Part shown: positions 6,642-14,438 of the stretch, one piece after another | How positions within the stretch are numbered: the stretch's first letter is position 1 | Layout of the letters: the number at the start of each line of letters is the position of its first letter | From: Polyangium jinanense | GTDB taxonomy: Bacteria; Myxococcota; Polyangia; Polyangiales; Polyangiaceae | Direction: 5' to 3' | Length of the DNA stretch: 30,423 nucleotides | NCBI RefSeq assembly: GCF_028435365.1 | Contig: NZ_JAGTJJ010000096.1 | Location: forward strand, 1 to 30,423 | Program-made: the position numbers and the translations under genes | The notes under the pieces: model-generated | Told to the model about the DNA's origin: nothing | Databases searched by the model: none | The model's input: the letters and a program-made list of their open reading frames with translations, nothing else

Positions 6642-7988
6642 ATGAAAAACCCTCTCGGCCGTCTGTTCTCCGCTCTCGGGGGGACCTCCGCGCCCGCGCC
6701 CGCTGCGCCCCCGTCTCGCCCTGCATTGCCGCCCGCTCCCCCCTCGCCGCCCCCTCTCGAGGTCCGGCGCGCCGAGGCGACCGTCCTCGAATGCGAGCGC
6801 GCCGAGGCCGACGCACAAGCGGCGCTCGCGGCGGCCCGTCTGCCCTACGAGGACGCGCAGCGCGCGCATCAAGCGGCCCGTCGAGCGTTGCACGAGGCCG
6901 AGGACGCTGCCGCCTCGGCTCCCGACGACGACCGCGCGGCATCGACGCTCGCGGCGGCGCAGCAAGCCGAGGCGCGCGCCGCTGGGATCCTCGCGTCCTT
7001 TTCGCGGCGGCATGACGCGGCCCGCGCGTCCCTCGAGAGTGCTCGCGCGGCGCTCGCGGCGGCGCGCATCCGTCTCGAGGGGGCTCGCGCGGACGCCGAT
7101 CGGGCCGAGGCCGAGGCGCGCATCGTGCGGGCCGGAGAGGACGCGCAGAAGGCGAGCGCGGCCTACGTCTCGACGCACCCCGGGCCGAAGCTCGCGGCGA
7201 TCCTCGACATGTCGCGCAAGGCGTTCGGCGAGGCGCGCGCGCGTGCCGGAACCCTCCGCGCCGAGGTGTTCGCCGCTCTCGAGGCGGCCGAGGCGGGCGA
7301 TCGGCGAGCGCTCGCGGCGGAGCCGCATCGGGCCGAGCAGATCAAGGCCGAGGCCGAGGAGCGCCGCGCCGCCGCTCGCGCCGTCCTCGAATCCCTCGCC
7401 GATGTCGAGCGCTGGTATGCGCACGCTGCGCCCGCGGTTGCCATGCTTGCGCTCGCGGGCGAGCTGGAACGCGAGGCGCGCGGGATGCTCGCCGAGCTCG
7501 CGGCCGAGGCGCACGAGGCCGGCGTCGATGCGCGCAAGGTGGGGAGCGAATTCGAGCCGGTCGATCCGAAGCTCGCCGAGGCGGCCGTGATCCTCGGCCG
7601 GTTCCTCGGAGTGACCGCCGAGGAGCGGGGCGAGATCGAGCGCCGCGCGTACGCGATCGATATGGCGATCATGCGAGCGCTCTCGACGAATTGGGCCATG
7701 AGCACGTGCCGCGTGCACGAGGGAAACCACGGGCGGACCTTGACCAGCGAGGAGCGGGCGCGCTTGCTTCTACGCGATCCGGGCGGGAAGCCCCGGGCGA
7801 TGCTCCGCGCCGATCATGCGCGCCTCGTGGCGCAGGGCGATCGGACGGCGCTCGAATACGAGGAGAAGCAGGGTCGAGGGACGGATTCGAGGCTCGCGGC
7901 AATGCGGGCCGAGGACGAACGAAACGCGGCCGAGGCGCGCGCCCGCGGGCAAGGTCGGGACGGGCGCGGGATGTTCGCCACGAATTGA
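6642..7988 (+). CDS. Long Ala/Glu/Arg-rich coiled-coil protein, function unknown
   Basis: 448 residues, 15 bp after the previous stop, with an AAAGGAAG ribosome-binding sequence overlapping that stop at a good distance from ATG 6642. After a Pro-rich segment (15-38), residues 40-340 are almost unbroken alanine/glutamate/arginine helix with heptad-like spacing (for example AEADAQAALAAARLPYEDAQ), expected to form a long coiled coil. The last 90 residues are different: STNWAMSTCRVHEGNHGRTL, SEERARLLLRDPGGKPRAM and a charged tail. No transmembrane segment or signal peptide is seen. Coiled-coil proteins of this kind occur as structural, DNA-organising or tail-associated proteins of phages and plasmids; I cannot assign a family. 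It is probably in one operon with 5002-6626. Confidence 0.65.
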   Translation: MKNPLGRLFSALGGTSAPAPAAPPSRPALPPAPPSPPPLEVRRAEATVLECERAEADAQAALAAARLPYEDAQRAHQAARRALHEAEDAAASAPDDDRAASTLAAAQQAEARAAGILASFSRRHDAARASLESARAALAAARIRLEGARADADRAEAEARIVRAGEDAQKASAAYVSTHPGPKLAAILDMSRKAFGEARARAGTLRAEVFAALEAAEAGDRRALAAEPHRAEQIKAEAEERRAAARAVLESLADVERWYAHAAPAVAMLALAGELEREARGMLAELAAEAHEAGVDARKVGSEFEPVDPKLAEAAVILGRFLGVTAEERGEIERRAYAIDMAIMRALSTNWAMSTCRVHEGNHGRTLTSEERARLLLRDPGGKPRAMLRADHARLVAQGDRTALEYEEKQGRGTDSRLAAMRAEDERNAAEARARGQGRDGRGMFATN

Positions 7989-8125
7989 GCGCCCTGCCTC
8001 GCCGTTTCGTTCCATGTCGCAGGACGATCCAAAACGAGGCGGCCGTGGTCCCGGGTCTCGATCGGCTCGCGTGTGACGTCGCAGATCGCCACCGCGAGCC
8101 CCCCGAGGTGCGCTGTCCAGAGGCG

Positions 8126-8144
8126 TGATCAGTTGTCATGATCA
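8126..8144. promoter_or_regulatory. Paired TGATCA sites upstream of an unknown gene
   Basis: The palindrome TGATCA appears at 8126-8131 and 8139-8144, 13 bp apart centre to centre, ending 23 bp before the ATG at 8168. Two equal dyads at this position are typical of a dimeric repressor operator or an activator half-site pair. No matching regulator can be named. Confidence 0.3.
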
Positions 8145-8167
8145 GGCGCTTGATGTAGCCTGTCCAC

Positions 8168-8554
8168 ATGAGCACACGAACAACGATTTTCGACAAACTC
8201 AAGCGAGCCTTCGATGATGCTGCGGATTCGCCGCAAAAAAAGAATGAGATCATGTTGGCGGCCTCGGAGGCCGCTACGCGACTCTCCGACGAGTTCTCTC
8301 GGTACGTCAGCACTCTCAGCGCCCAAAACGCACACGATCCCATAATCTGTGCACATCATGACGCGCGGAGTTTGCTCTGGCACTCTGTTGGCAAATATTA
8401 CGAGGTATCCATTCACGAGGGGCCGCCATTGATCTTGCACGGCGAATACATGGTGCGCGACGCGGATAGGCCATTGTACGAAAAGACCCTCGCGGGCTAT
8501 TGTAAGATCATCGAGGAAGTCTTGGATAGGCGACTCCGACTTGCTCCGCGGTAA
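8168..8554 (+). CDS. Hypothetical protein, 128 residues
   Basis: Starts at ATG 8168 and ends at TAA 8552-8554. It is a normal mixed-composition soluble protein: an N-terminal helix (TIFDKLKRAFDDAADSPQKK), a second helix (EIMLAASEAATRLSDEFSRY), a middle with HDPIICAHHDARSLLWHSVG, then YYEVSIHEG and a C-terminal helix (YCKIIEEVLDRRL). Cys-x-His-His in the middle could bind metal but matches no motif I know. Its codons are less GC-biased than those of adjacent genes, which with its isolated position suggests it arrived separately as cargo. No family is recognised. Confidence 0.6.
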   Translation: MSTRTTIFDKLKRAFDDAADSPQKKNEIMLAASEAATRLSDEFSRYVSTLSAQNAHDPIICAHHDARSLLWHSVGKYYEVSIHEGPPLILHGEYMVRDADRPLYEKTLAGYCKIIEEVLDRRLRLAPR

Positions 8555-9244
8555 TCGTCCGTAAAACCTGACAGACCATTCCAGGAAGGCCGCGGGCGCC
8601 CTGCATCGAGGCGCCCTCGTCCTCGGCCTCCCCCGTGACGGGCCGCGAGCGCCGCAAGGACGGCCGCGAGCTCGTGCACGTGCTCTTCCCCCGGGCGGCG
8701 CGGCTCGACGCGCGAGGACGGCCGCGAGCGCCCTGCATCGAGGCGCCCTGGTCCTCGGCCTCCCCCGTGACGGGCCGCGAGCGCCGCAAGGACGGCCGCG
8801 AGCGCCCTGCATCGAGGCGCCCTGGTCCTCGGCCTCCCCCGTGACGGGCCGCGAGCGCCGCAAGGACGGCCGCGAGCTCGTGCACGTGCTCTTCCCCCGG
8901 GCGGCGCGGCTCGATGCGCGAGGACGGCCGCGAGCGCCCTGCATCGAGGCGCCCTGGTCCTCGGAATCGTTCGGCTCGACGCCCACGGCCGCGAGCGCCG
9001 CGAGGACGGCCGCCCGGATATTTGTCGACGGTCGAGCGGCGAATATCTGTCAATCGGCCCGGCCTGATCGCTGGCGCATCGAATACACGCACGATCAATG
9101 CTGCATGCGTGCGGCGTGGCATATCGCCTTCGTGCAACATGTGGCCAGGAAAAACGCTCGTCGTACGCAAATGAGCTTGCCACCGGGTCACGGCCGCTCG
9201 TAAATCGAGCCTCGGCCGCCCTACGCGGCCGGGAGCGATGCACT
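8555..9244. other. Intergenic region: repeat array plus sigma-gene leader
   Basis: About 690 bp without a convincing gene. The first two thirds are the nested repeat array listed separately. The remainder (9013-9244) is less GC-rich and presumably carries the promoter of the two sigma-like genes, but no clear -35/-10 pair is seen. Minus-strand frames through the repeats give peptides such as ELAAVLAALAARHGGG; because one repeat unit is 74 bp, every A-A junction shifts frame, so a conserved protein is unlikely. Confidence 0.5.
8597..8964. repeat. Nested direct-repeat array, pattern A-B-A-A-B-A'
   Basis: Two units alternate without gaps. Unit A (74 bp, starts CGCCCTGCATCGAGGCGCCC) lies at 8597-8670, 8729-8802 and 8803-8876, with a partial copy from 8935 to 8964. 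Unit B (58 bp, starts CTCGTGCACGTGCTCTTCCC) lies at 8671-8728 and 8877-8934. Both units end with the same GACGGCCGCGAG. Copies differ by only one or two bases, for example CTCGTCC against CTGGTCC, so the amplification is recent. Unit B contains the palindrome GTGCAC, also found three times before the ribbon-helix-helix gene. Function unknown. Confidence 0.85.
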
Positions 9245-9793
9245 ATGCAGCGCAAGGGACCCGAGCGCCCGACGGGCGCGAGCGGGGCGGGATTCGTCCG
9301 CCTTTTTGCCAGAGAACGGCCGCGAATTGTCGCGAAGCTGCGCCGGCTCGGTGTGCATGAGGCCGACGCGAACGACCTCGCGCAACGTGTGTTCTTGCAA
9401 TACTCCCAGCTAAGCAGAGCGCCGCGTAACCCTGCCGAATGGCTCATGCGAACGGCGTGGTTCCTATCGATGAATTGGCGACGCCTCGCCCGTCATAGGG
9501 TCGAGGTGCTCATGCCAGGGAGAGACCTGCAAAGGTGCGCTCTCGACCCGTCGCCCGAGGAGCGCGCCGCGCTTGCGCAATGGTGTGACCGCGCCGAACG
9601 GCTGCCGCCCGTCGAGCGCGCCGCGCTGCGGCTCCACCTCGAAGGCTATTCGATCGACGAGATAGCACGCAGGCTCGAGACCTCGCGCGCTACCGCTTGG
9701 AAACGATTGCACGCTGGACAAGAACGGCTGAAACGAACGGAGGGACGCCATGCAACGGCAATGGGTGGTCAACGAAGAGACGGGCGAGCGTAG
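9245..9793 (+). CDS. Sigma-70-family (ECF-like) factor, first of an overlapping pair
   Basis: 182 residues from ATG 9245, preceded by a GGGAG sequence; further upstream the frame is not protein-like. Region 2 is visible as DANDLAQRVFLQYSQL (about 43-58) and PAEWLMRTAWFLSMNWRRLARH (65-86), the -10 recognition and core-binding segment. Region 4 is RLPPVERAALRLHLEGYSID (about 119-138) followed by EIARRLETSRATAWKRLHA, a helix-turn-helix for -35 recognition. There is no long linker or extra C-terminal domain and no adjacent anti-sigma gene. Small sigma-like proteins of this size occur on phages and integrated elements, where they direct element genes. The 3' end overlaps the next gene by 44 bp in another frame. 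Confidence 0.8.
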   Translation: MQRKGPERPTGASGAGFVRLFARERPRIVAKLRRLGVHEADANDLAQRVFLQYSQLSRAPRNPAEWLMRTAWFLSMNWRRLARHRVEVLMPGRDLQRCALDPSPEERAALAQWCDRAERLPPVERAALRLHLEGYSIDEIARRLETSRATAWKRLHAGQERLKRTEGRHATAMGGQRRDGRA

Positions 9794-10283
9794 CGAAAGG
9801 ATCACGCTGGATCCGTCCGATCTAGAGAAGCTTCGGCCCTACGTCTGCGGTATTGCTCGCCGGGTAGGCGTTCTCGCTCCGGATCGTGACGATTTGGCGC
9901 AAGATGTACTGTTGGCATTCTGGCGCTATTCGGAGGAGCGCCGGATCCGCGTTATCGATGGGAAGGCTGACGTGGACGCCGCACGGACGCTCGTAGCGGC
10001 GTTTGCAGTCCGGGCCGCCCGGCGCTATCGGCGGATCGCAAGGCGGAGCGGTGGGGGTCCGGCAGACGAAACACCCTCGCGCGGGGGGGATCCCGCTCTC
10101 CGTTTCGAGGCTCGCGAAGCTCTGCGGATGGTCGAGCGATTGCCTCCGAACCTGCGCAAGGTGGTCGAGCTCGACGCGCTCGAGTACACGACAAGCGAGA
10201 CCGCCGATAACGTCGGCGTGGTGCTCGGCACGGCCAAAAGCAGGCTCTCTCGAGCGCGTGACTTGCTGGCGATCATGAGGTGA
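9750..10283 (+). CDS. Sigma-70-family (ECF-like) factor, second of the pair
   Basis: 177 residues from ATG 9750, inside the end of the preceding sigma gene. Region 2 reads LRPYVCGIARRVGV...DRDDLAQDVLLAFWRY (about 28-63), with AARTLVAAFAVRAARRYRRIARR as the -10-binding helix. Region 4 reads ALRMVERLPPNLRKVVELDA (about 127-146) and ETADNVGVVLGTAKSRLSRARDLL. It shares only the general fold with the upstream factor, so the pair is not a recent tandem duplication. The overlap implies co-translation and a fixed ratio. No anti-sigma factor or sensory gene accompanies the pair; they may form a cascade or a split sigma factor within the element. Confidence 0.8.
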   Translation: MQRQWVVNEETGERSERITLDPSDLEKLRPYVCGIARRVGVLAPDRDDLAQDVLLAFWRYSEERRIRVIDGKADVDAARTLVAAFAVRAARRYRRIARRSGGGPADETPSRGGDPALRFEAREALRMVERLPPNLRKVVELDALEYTTSETADNVGVVLGTAKSRLSRARDLLAIMR

Positions 10284-10410
10284 TCCACGGGAGCACGGCC
10301 GCGCAATAGCGGGCGCGCTGCGGCGGCGCTCCTCGCGGGCCGGTTACGCCGCGAGCTCGTGCCGCTCGGCGCGACGCGCACATGGTGCAGGGGGATCGGG
10401 AAGGGGTGAA

Positions 10411-10442
10411 CCCCGGGCGAGCTCTCGACGGGCCGCCCGGGG
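10411..10442 (-). terminator. Strong hairpin between convergent coding stretches
   Basis: CCCCGGGCG (10411-10419) pairs perfectly with CGCCCGGGG (10434-10442) around a 14-nt loop. It lies 13 bp past the stop of the minus-strand remnant and downstream of the plus-strand sigma gene. No T run follows, so it would act as a structural or Rho-assisted terminator. Confidence 0.4.
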
Positions 10443-10455
10443 CCATGGGAGCGGC

Positions 10456-10803
10456 CTACGCCTTCCGGCGCTTGCGGCTGCTCTTCACCGCCGAGGCCGG
10501 CGCTTCCTGGCCAGCGGGCGGGGGCTCGCCGAGGAGGGCCTGTAGGGCGACCGTAGCGCGCCGCGCGCCTTCGATGTCACCCGACGCAAGGGCCGCGTCG
10601 AGCATCGCCCGGAGGGCCGCGGTAGCCTGGACGAGGGGGCTCGACGGGGGGGCCGTGGTCCCCTCGGGTTCTCGTCGGGATTCTGTCGAGGGACCAGGAA
10701 TCGCGGGGTTACGCTCGCCGATCGGCTCGATGGGCTCGACGGTCTCTAGGCCGATTCCCGCTGGTTCTAGCCCGATCGGCTCGATCTCATATCCTCTCCG
10801 ACA
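10456..10803 (-). pseudogene. 3' part of a minus-strand gene that has lost its start
   Basis: On the minus strand, a frame from 10803 to TAG 10458-10456 gives 115 residues with real protein character: an EPIG-containing repeat-like stretch (YEIEPIGLEPAGIGLETVEP), a Pro/Ser/Glu linker, a helical segment LVQATAALRAMLDAALASGD followed by IEGARRATVALQALLGEPPP, and a basic tail SSRKRRKA. A TAG (10806-10804) closes the frame upstream and no ATG, GTG or TTG precedes the conserved part. The missing 5' end coincides with the point where integrase-like sequence begins on the other strand. Function unknown. Confidence 0.55.
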
Positions 10804-10978
10804 CTACGCGATCACCAGCTGGCTCCGCGCAGGCATCCCTGTCCACGTTGTCCAGCGGATGGCAGGTCACAAGCACCTGGCGACCACCCAGAGGTACGTG
10901 CACTTCATGAAGCAGGACCTCGAAGAGGCCGCCCGGCGCATGGCACAGGCTCAAGGGCTCAAGGAGGAGTCGTGGTAA
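10790..10978 (+). pseudogene. C-terminal fragment of a tyrosine recombinase/integrase
   Basis: The 62 residues before TAA 10976-10978 are an unmistakable tyrosine-recombinase C-terminus: LRHYAITSWLRAGIPVHVVQ, then AGHKHLATTQRYVHF. The second catalytic Arg (LRH), the conserved GH, and the nucleophilic Tyr (TQRYVH) are present. The His of the HxxR box and everything upstream are missing: the frame continues 5' but is Arg/Ser/Gly-rich antisense of the truncated minus-strand gene. This is a fragment joined to foreign DNA, not a full integrase, and cannot be active alone. Its position 96 bp from the 3' end of a tRNA gene is where an element's integrase normally sits, so it probably belonged to this or a former occupant of the site. 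Confidence 0.85.
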
Positions 10979-11001
10979 CGCGCTGGTAACAGCGTGGTAA
11001 C
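10973..11001 (+). repeat. Three helically phased TGGTAAC repeats beside the integrase fragment
   Basis: TGGTAAC occurs at 10973-10979 (spanning the integrase stop), 10984-10990 and 10995-11001, exactly 11 bp apart, so all copies face the same side of the helix. Short phased repeats next to an attachment site are typical integrase arm-type or excisionase binding sites. That role is inferred from position. Confidence 0.5.
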
Positions 11002-11073
11002 GACCCTCCGGACCAACCCTGCGGGTGATCATCCTCGCGAGGTCTAACCCCGCGGAATCACCCAAGAAACGCC

Positions 11074-11148
<75 letters not shown>

Positions 11149-11170
11149 GTTCCCGTCGAACGGGCGCGCA

Positions 11171-11199
11171 GTAAAACCATCTTCCGCGTCGCTTGTCAA
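11171..11199 (-). promoter_or_regulatory. Promoter of the tRNA-Thr gene
   Basis: On the minus strand a perfect -35 box TTGACA (11199-11194) is followed after 17 bp by TTTTAC (11176-11171) as a weak -10, placing initiation about 15 bp before the mature tRNA 5' end at 11148. Spacing and position are right for a housekeeping sigma-70 promoter. Confidence 0.65.
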
Positions 11200-11281
11200 C
11201 GACTTTTTTCAACCCCCCTCCCAACGCCCCCAACCGCCCACCGAACGCCTCCCCCAATCCCCTCCCCTCTCCGCCGCAGCC

Positions 11282-12001
11282 TCACCCCTTCCCCACCCCC
11301 AGCATGCTCAGCCCCATGCACACCACCAGGGCACCAAGCTCCAGCCGCTCCGCTCTCCGCTCATCGAGCACCCGATCCCGCAGCCACAATCCCACCACGT
11401 TGCCCCCCATCACCGCCACTGTCAGCACCGTCGCTCGCACCACCGTCTCCTGCGTCATCATCCCGCCGAGCCCGTACGCCGCCACCCGCCCCGCGTGCAG
11501 CGCCACCGCCGCCGCGGCGATCGTCCCCACGAAACGCTTGCCGGTCAGCCCCGCCGCCATGAACAGCGGCCCCACCAAGAGCCCCGCTCCCCCCGCCGTC
11601 GCGCTGATCGCCCCGATCCCCAGCCCCGCCGGCGTCATCGCCGCCGCCTGCGGCCTCCACGTGAACAGCCCGAACGCTCGCCCCAGCGCCGCCGCAGTCA
11701 TCGCCAGCATCAGCCATCGCAGCACGCCCTCCGGCATCCACGCCACCATCAGACCGCCCAGGAAGCTCCCGGGCACTGCGCCCCAGGCGAACGCTTTCGC
11801 CGCCTCCCGGTCGAACTCCTCCCGCAGCAGCCACAGCCGGTGCAGGTTGCCGAAAAGCATCGCCGGCGCCGTCGACGCCAGCGCCGCCGCCGGGCCCCAC
11901 ACGAGCGACAGCCCGAGCAGCAGCAGGATGCCCCCGCCGAGCCCCGCCATCGTCGTCAGTATGCCCGCAAGAACCCCGAAAACCGGGAGAAGCGCCAGCA
12001 T
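11282..12001 (-). CDS. TSUP-family membrane permease (TauE/SafE-like)
   Basis: 239 residues, about seven to eight hydrophobic segments. The N-terminus LLPVFGVLAGILTTMAGLGG followed by GILLLLGLSLVWG is the first half of the TSUP (sulfite exporter TauE/SafE) fold with its Gly-rich helix, and the second half repeats it (TPAGLGIGAISATAGGAGLL, then VGPLFMAAGL). TSUP proteins move sulfite, sulfoacetate or other small organosulfur or organic anions across the inner membrane; the substrate cannot be read from sequence. It is divergent from a LysR-type gene 85 bp away, the usual arrangement in which the regulator controls the transporter. Length is typical. Downstream, the minus-strand transcript is very G-rich (11212-11281) before reaching the tRNA. 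Confidence 0.85.
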   Translation of the reverse strand: MLALLPVFGVLAGILTTMAGLGGGILLLLGLSLVWGPAAALASTAPAMLFGNLHRLWLLREEFDREAAKAFAWGAVPGSFLGGLMVAWMPEGVLRWLMLAMTAAALGRAFGLFTWRPQAAAMTPAGLGIGAISATAGGAGLLVGPLFMAAGLTGKRFVGTIAAAAVALHAGRVAAYGLGGMMTQETVVRATVLTVAVMGGNVVGLWLRDRVLDERRAERLELGALVVCMGLSMLGVGKG

Positions 12002-12044
12002 CGCTTCACCTCCTCACGGCCAGACGTAGGGGCTGCTCCGCCAT

Positions 12045-12064
12045 CGGACCAATCGATTGTTCGG
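12045..12064. promoter_or_regulatory. Near-palindromic operator between permease and LysR genes
   Basis: CGGACCAATC GATTGTTCGG is a 20-bp dyad with eight of ten positions per half matching, centred on ATCGAT midway in the divergent intergenic space. LysR-type regulators bind such interrupted dyads between themselves and their divergent target, so this is the likely recognition site. Inferred from position and symmetry. Confidence 0.55.
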
Positions 12065-12086
12065 AAGGCTGTGATAACTTCGGCTG

Positions 12087-12920
12087 ATGCTGGATGCCCT
12101 TCGGCATTTCGTCCTCATCGCCGAACACGGGACGTTCACGAGGGCCGCGCGGCATGCGCACCTGTCGCAGCCGGCGCTCACGGCGTCCATTCAGCGGCTC
12201 GAAGAGGCGTTCGGCGCGCGGCTCCTCCATCGGGACCGCGCCGGGACGAGCCTGACGGCCGCCGGACGTGTTCTCCTGCCACGTGCGCTGCACATCCTCG
12301 CGGCCATGGGTGATGCCATGCGCGCCGTGGCCGAGGTCGAGGGGCTCGAAGCCGGCGAGGTGCGGCTCGGCGCCGGCGCGACGGCGTGCACGTACCTCTT
12401 GCCGCCCACGCTCTCGGCGTTCCGGGCGACGCATCCCGGAGTGCGCTTTCGTCTCCGTGAAGCGACGACGGCCGAGGTGCTCGACGCGCTCGAACGCGGG
12501 GAGATCGATCTCGGCGTGGTCACGCATCCCGAGGGAGAGCCCTGGATCGACGATCAGCTCATCCTCGTCGCCGCGCCGGGCCTGCCGGCGGAGGGCGCTC
12601 CTTTCGTGACGTTCGGCCGGGGCTCGACGACACGCGCCCTGCTCGACCAGCATTTTCCGGACGCCGACGTCGTCATGGAGCTCGGGAGCATCGCGGCCGT
12701 GAAGGGGAACGTGCGCGCGGGGATCGGCGTGGCGCTCGTGAGTCGCTTCGCCGTCGAGCACGACCTCGCCCTCGGTCGGCTCGTCGAGGTGCCGCACCCG
12801 GCGACGCCCATCGTTCGGCCCATGCACATCGTGCATCGCGGCGAGGATCGCCTGCCCCCCGCCGCCGCCGCGCTCCGGCACCTCCTGCTCGCGCGCCGCG
12901 CCGCGCGGGCGAAGCGTTGA
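12087..12920 (+). CDS. LysR-type transcriptional regulator
   Basis: 277 residues. The N-terminal winged helix-turn-helix is classic: LDALRHFVLIAEHGTFTRAA, then RHAHLSQPALTASIQRLEEA and LLHRDRAGTSLTAAG (to about residue 60). The linker helix follows, and from about residue 88 the periplasmic-binding-protein-like effector domain begins (EAGEVRLGAGATACTYLLPP, GEIDLGVVTH). It is a cytoplasmic regulator responding to a small ligand, presumably linked to the divergent TSUP permease. The start is the first in-frame ATG and matches the family N-terminus. It ends 4 bp before the stop of the converging sigma-54 activator. Slightly short for the family, but complete. Confidence 0.92.
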   Translation: MLDALRHFVLIAEHGTFTRAARHAHLSQPALTASIQRLEEAFGARLLHRDRAGTSLTAAGRVLLPRALHILAAMGDAMRAVAEVEGLEAGEVRLGAGATACTYLLPPTLSAFRATHPGVRFRLREATTAEVLDALERGEIDLGVVTHPEGEPWIDDQLILVAAPGLPAEGAPFVTFGRGSTTRALLDQHFPDADVVMELGSIAAVKGNVRAGIGVALVSRFAVEHDLALGRLVEVPHPATPIVRPMHIVHRGEDRLPPAAAALRHLLLARRAARAKR

Positions 12921-12924
12921 CGCT

Positions 12925-14337
12925 CTATTCGAGGGCGCCCGCGCGCCGCAGACCGTGCCGCTGGAGCAGGCGGTGCAGGTACATCCGGTCGAGCTGCGCT
13001 TTGCGCGCCGCGCGGCTCACGTTGCCATCGGCCCAGGCGAGGAGCGCCGCCAGGTACGCACGCTCGAACTGGTCGATCATCGTGTCCTTCGCGGTTTTGA
13101 AGGGCACCTCGATGTCGACGGCGCCGGCGCTCGGGGCGGGCTTCTCTTGCGACGAGCTCACGCCTTCCTCCTCGTCGCGGAAGCTCGGGGCCTCGGTCTC
13201 CAGCACGACGCGGCGCTCCACGTGGTTGCGGAGCTCGCGCACGTTGCCGGGCCAGTCGTACCGCGACATCTCCGAGAGCACCTCGGCCGTGAAGAGATGC
13301 GCCTTGTCCGTCGCCTCCAGCGCGGAGAGGAAGCTGTTCACGAGCAGCGGGATGTCCTCGATGCGCTCGCGCAGGGGCGGGACGCGCACCGTGACCACGC
13401 TGAGCCGGTAGTAGAGATCCTCGCGGAATCGGCCGAGGTTCACCTCGCGCTCGAGCCTGCGGTTCGTCGCGGCGACCACGCGGACGTCGACCTTGCGGGA
13501 CTGGTTCTCGCCCATGCGGCGGATGTCGCGCGACGCGATCGCGCGGAGCAACTTCGGCTGCATGTCGAGCGGTAGCTCGCCGATCTCGTCGAGGAAGACC
13601 GTGCCTCCGTCGGCCGCCTCGAACGCGCCGATGCGGTTGCGATCGGCTCCCGTGAAGGCGCCACGCACATGACCGAAGAGCTCGCTCTCGATCAGGTTCG
13701 GCGAGATCGCGCCGCAGTCGACGATCACGAGCGGTTTGTTCGCGCGGGGGCTTCGGCGCACGATCTCCGTGGCGATGAGCTCCTTGCCCGTGCCGCTCTC
13801 GCCCTCGATGAGCACGTTCGCGTCCGTCTTCGCGACACGCTTCAACAGATCGAAGAGGCGGCGCATGCCGACCGAGGCGCCGAAGATCGAGCCGAAGCTC
13901 GGCGCGGCGGGCACGTCGGCCGAGGCCGTCGCGTGAAGCTCGCGCACGCGCACGATCGACTCGCCGAGCTCGATCCGGCACTCGGGCAGCGGCAGATCCG
14001 CGTCGCGGATGCGCACACCGCCGATGCGCGAGCCGTTCAGCGAGCCCGTGTCGATGATCCGGAAGCCCCCGACGCCGCGCGCGATCCGGCAGTGGAAGCG
14101 CGACACCATCGGGTCGGTGATCACGAGATCGTTGCTGGCGTGCGAGCCGATCCGGAAGAGCTCGCCTTCGAGCACGACGACGCGCTCGGTCGCCTTGCCC
14201 GCCTCGCGCTCCACGCAGAGCTCGATCCGCGGGATCATCACGGGGTCCGAGAACTGCGGCGTGGTCTCCGAGTTGCGTCCGAGGCCGGACGCGCCGGGCG
14301 ACAAAGACGGATCACTTCCGAACGGGGGCCTGTTCAT
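12925..14337 (-). CDS. FHA-domain sigma-54-dependent transcription activator
   Basis: 470 residues. Residues about 50-130 form an FHA domain ([28 protein letters not shown]), a phosphothreonine-binding module. The AAA+ sigma-54 interaction domain follows: Walker A GESGTGKE (179-186), the sigma-54 contact loop GAFTGA (226-231), Walker B GGTVFLDE (244-251), VVAATNRRL, and [20 protein letters not shown]. The C-terminus (about 437-465, [20 protein letters not shown]) is a Fis-type helix-turn-helix. All motifs are intact, so it should activate RNA polymerase sigma-54. FHA activators replace the usual receiver with phosphothreonine sensing and are frequent in myxobacteria. A Ser/Thr kinase at 20460-21977 is a plausible partner. 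The 101-bp gap to the cyclase gene upstream could hold its own promoter. Confidence 0.95.
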   Translation of the reverse strand: MNRPPFGSDPSLSPGASGLGRNSETTPQFSDPVMIPRIELCVEREAGKATERVVVLEGELFRIGSHASNDLVITDPMVSRFHCRIARGVGGFRIIDTGSLNGSRIGGVRIRDADLPLPECRIELGESIVRVRELHATASADVPAAPSFGSIFGASVGMRRLFDLLKRVAKTDANVLIEGESGTGKELIATEIVRRSPRANKPLVIVDCGAISPNLIESELFGHVRGAFTGADRNRIGAFEAADGGTVFLDEIGELPLDMQPKLLRAIASRDIRRMGENQSRKVDVRVVAATNRRLEREVNLGRFREDLYYRLSVVTVRVPPLRERIEDIPLLVNSFLSALEATDKAHLFTAEVLSEMSRYDWPGNVRELRNHVERRVVLETEAPSFRDEEEGVSSSQEKPAPSAGAVDIEVPFKTAKDTMIDQFERAYLAALLAWADGNVSRAARKAQLDRMYLHRLLQRHGLRRAGALE

Positions 14338-14438
14338 TTCGCCCGCCTACTCTAGCCCATGCACGCGCCCGAGGTCTTGGGGTGCCGTCAGGGATCCAGC
14401 GGAAAGTGCAGCATCGAGGTGGTCTGCCGACAGCTCAG

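Noticed and set aside
8013..8075. Possible 20-codon frame (MSQDDPKRGGRG...)
   Set aside because: No ribosome-binding site and too short to support without homologues.
8597..8964. CRISPR array
   Set aside because: Units abut directly and there are no unique spacers; two repeat types alternate.
10382..10978. 198-codon integrase as one intact gene
   Set aside because: Only the last 62 codons resemble a tyrosine recombinase. The first 135 are the antisense of a better-coded minus-strand remnant.
1..11073. Complete prophage
   Set aside because: No terminase, portal, capsid or tail gene is recognisable; only replication-, regulator- and cargo-like genes are seen, so a plasmid-like or satellite element is the safer description.
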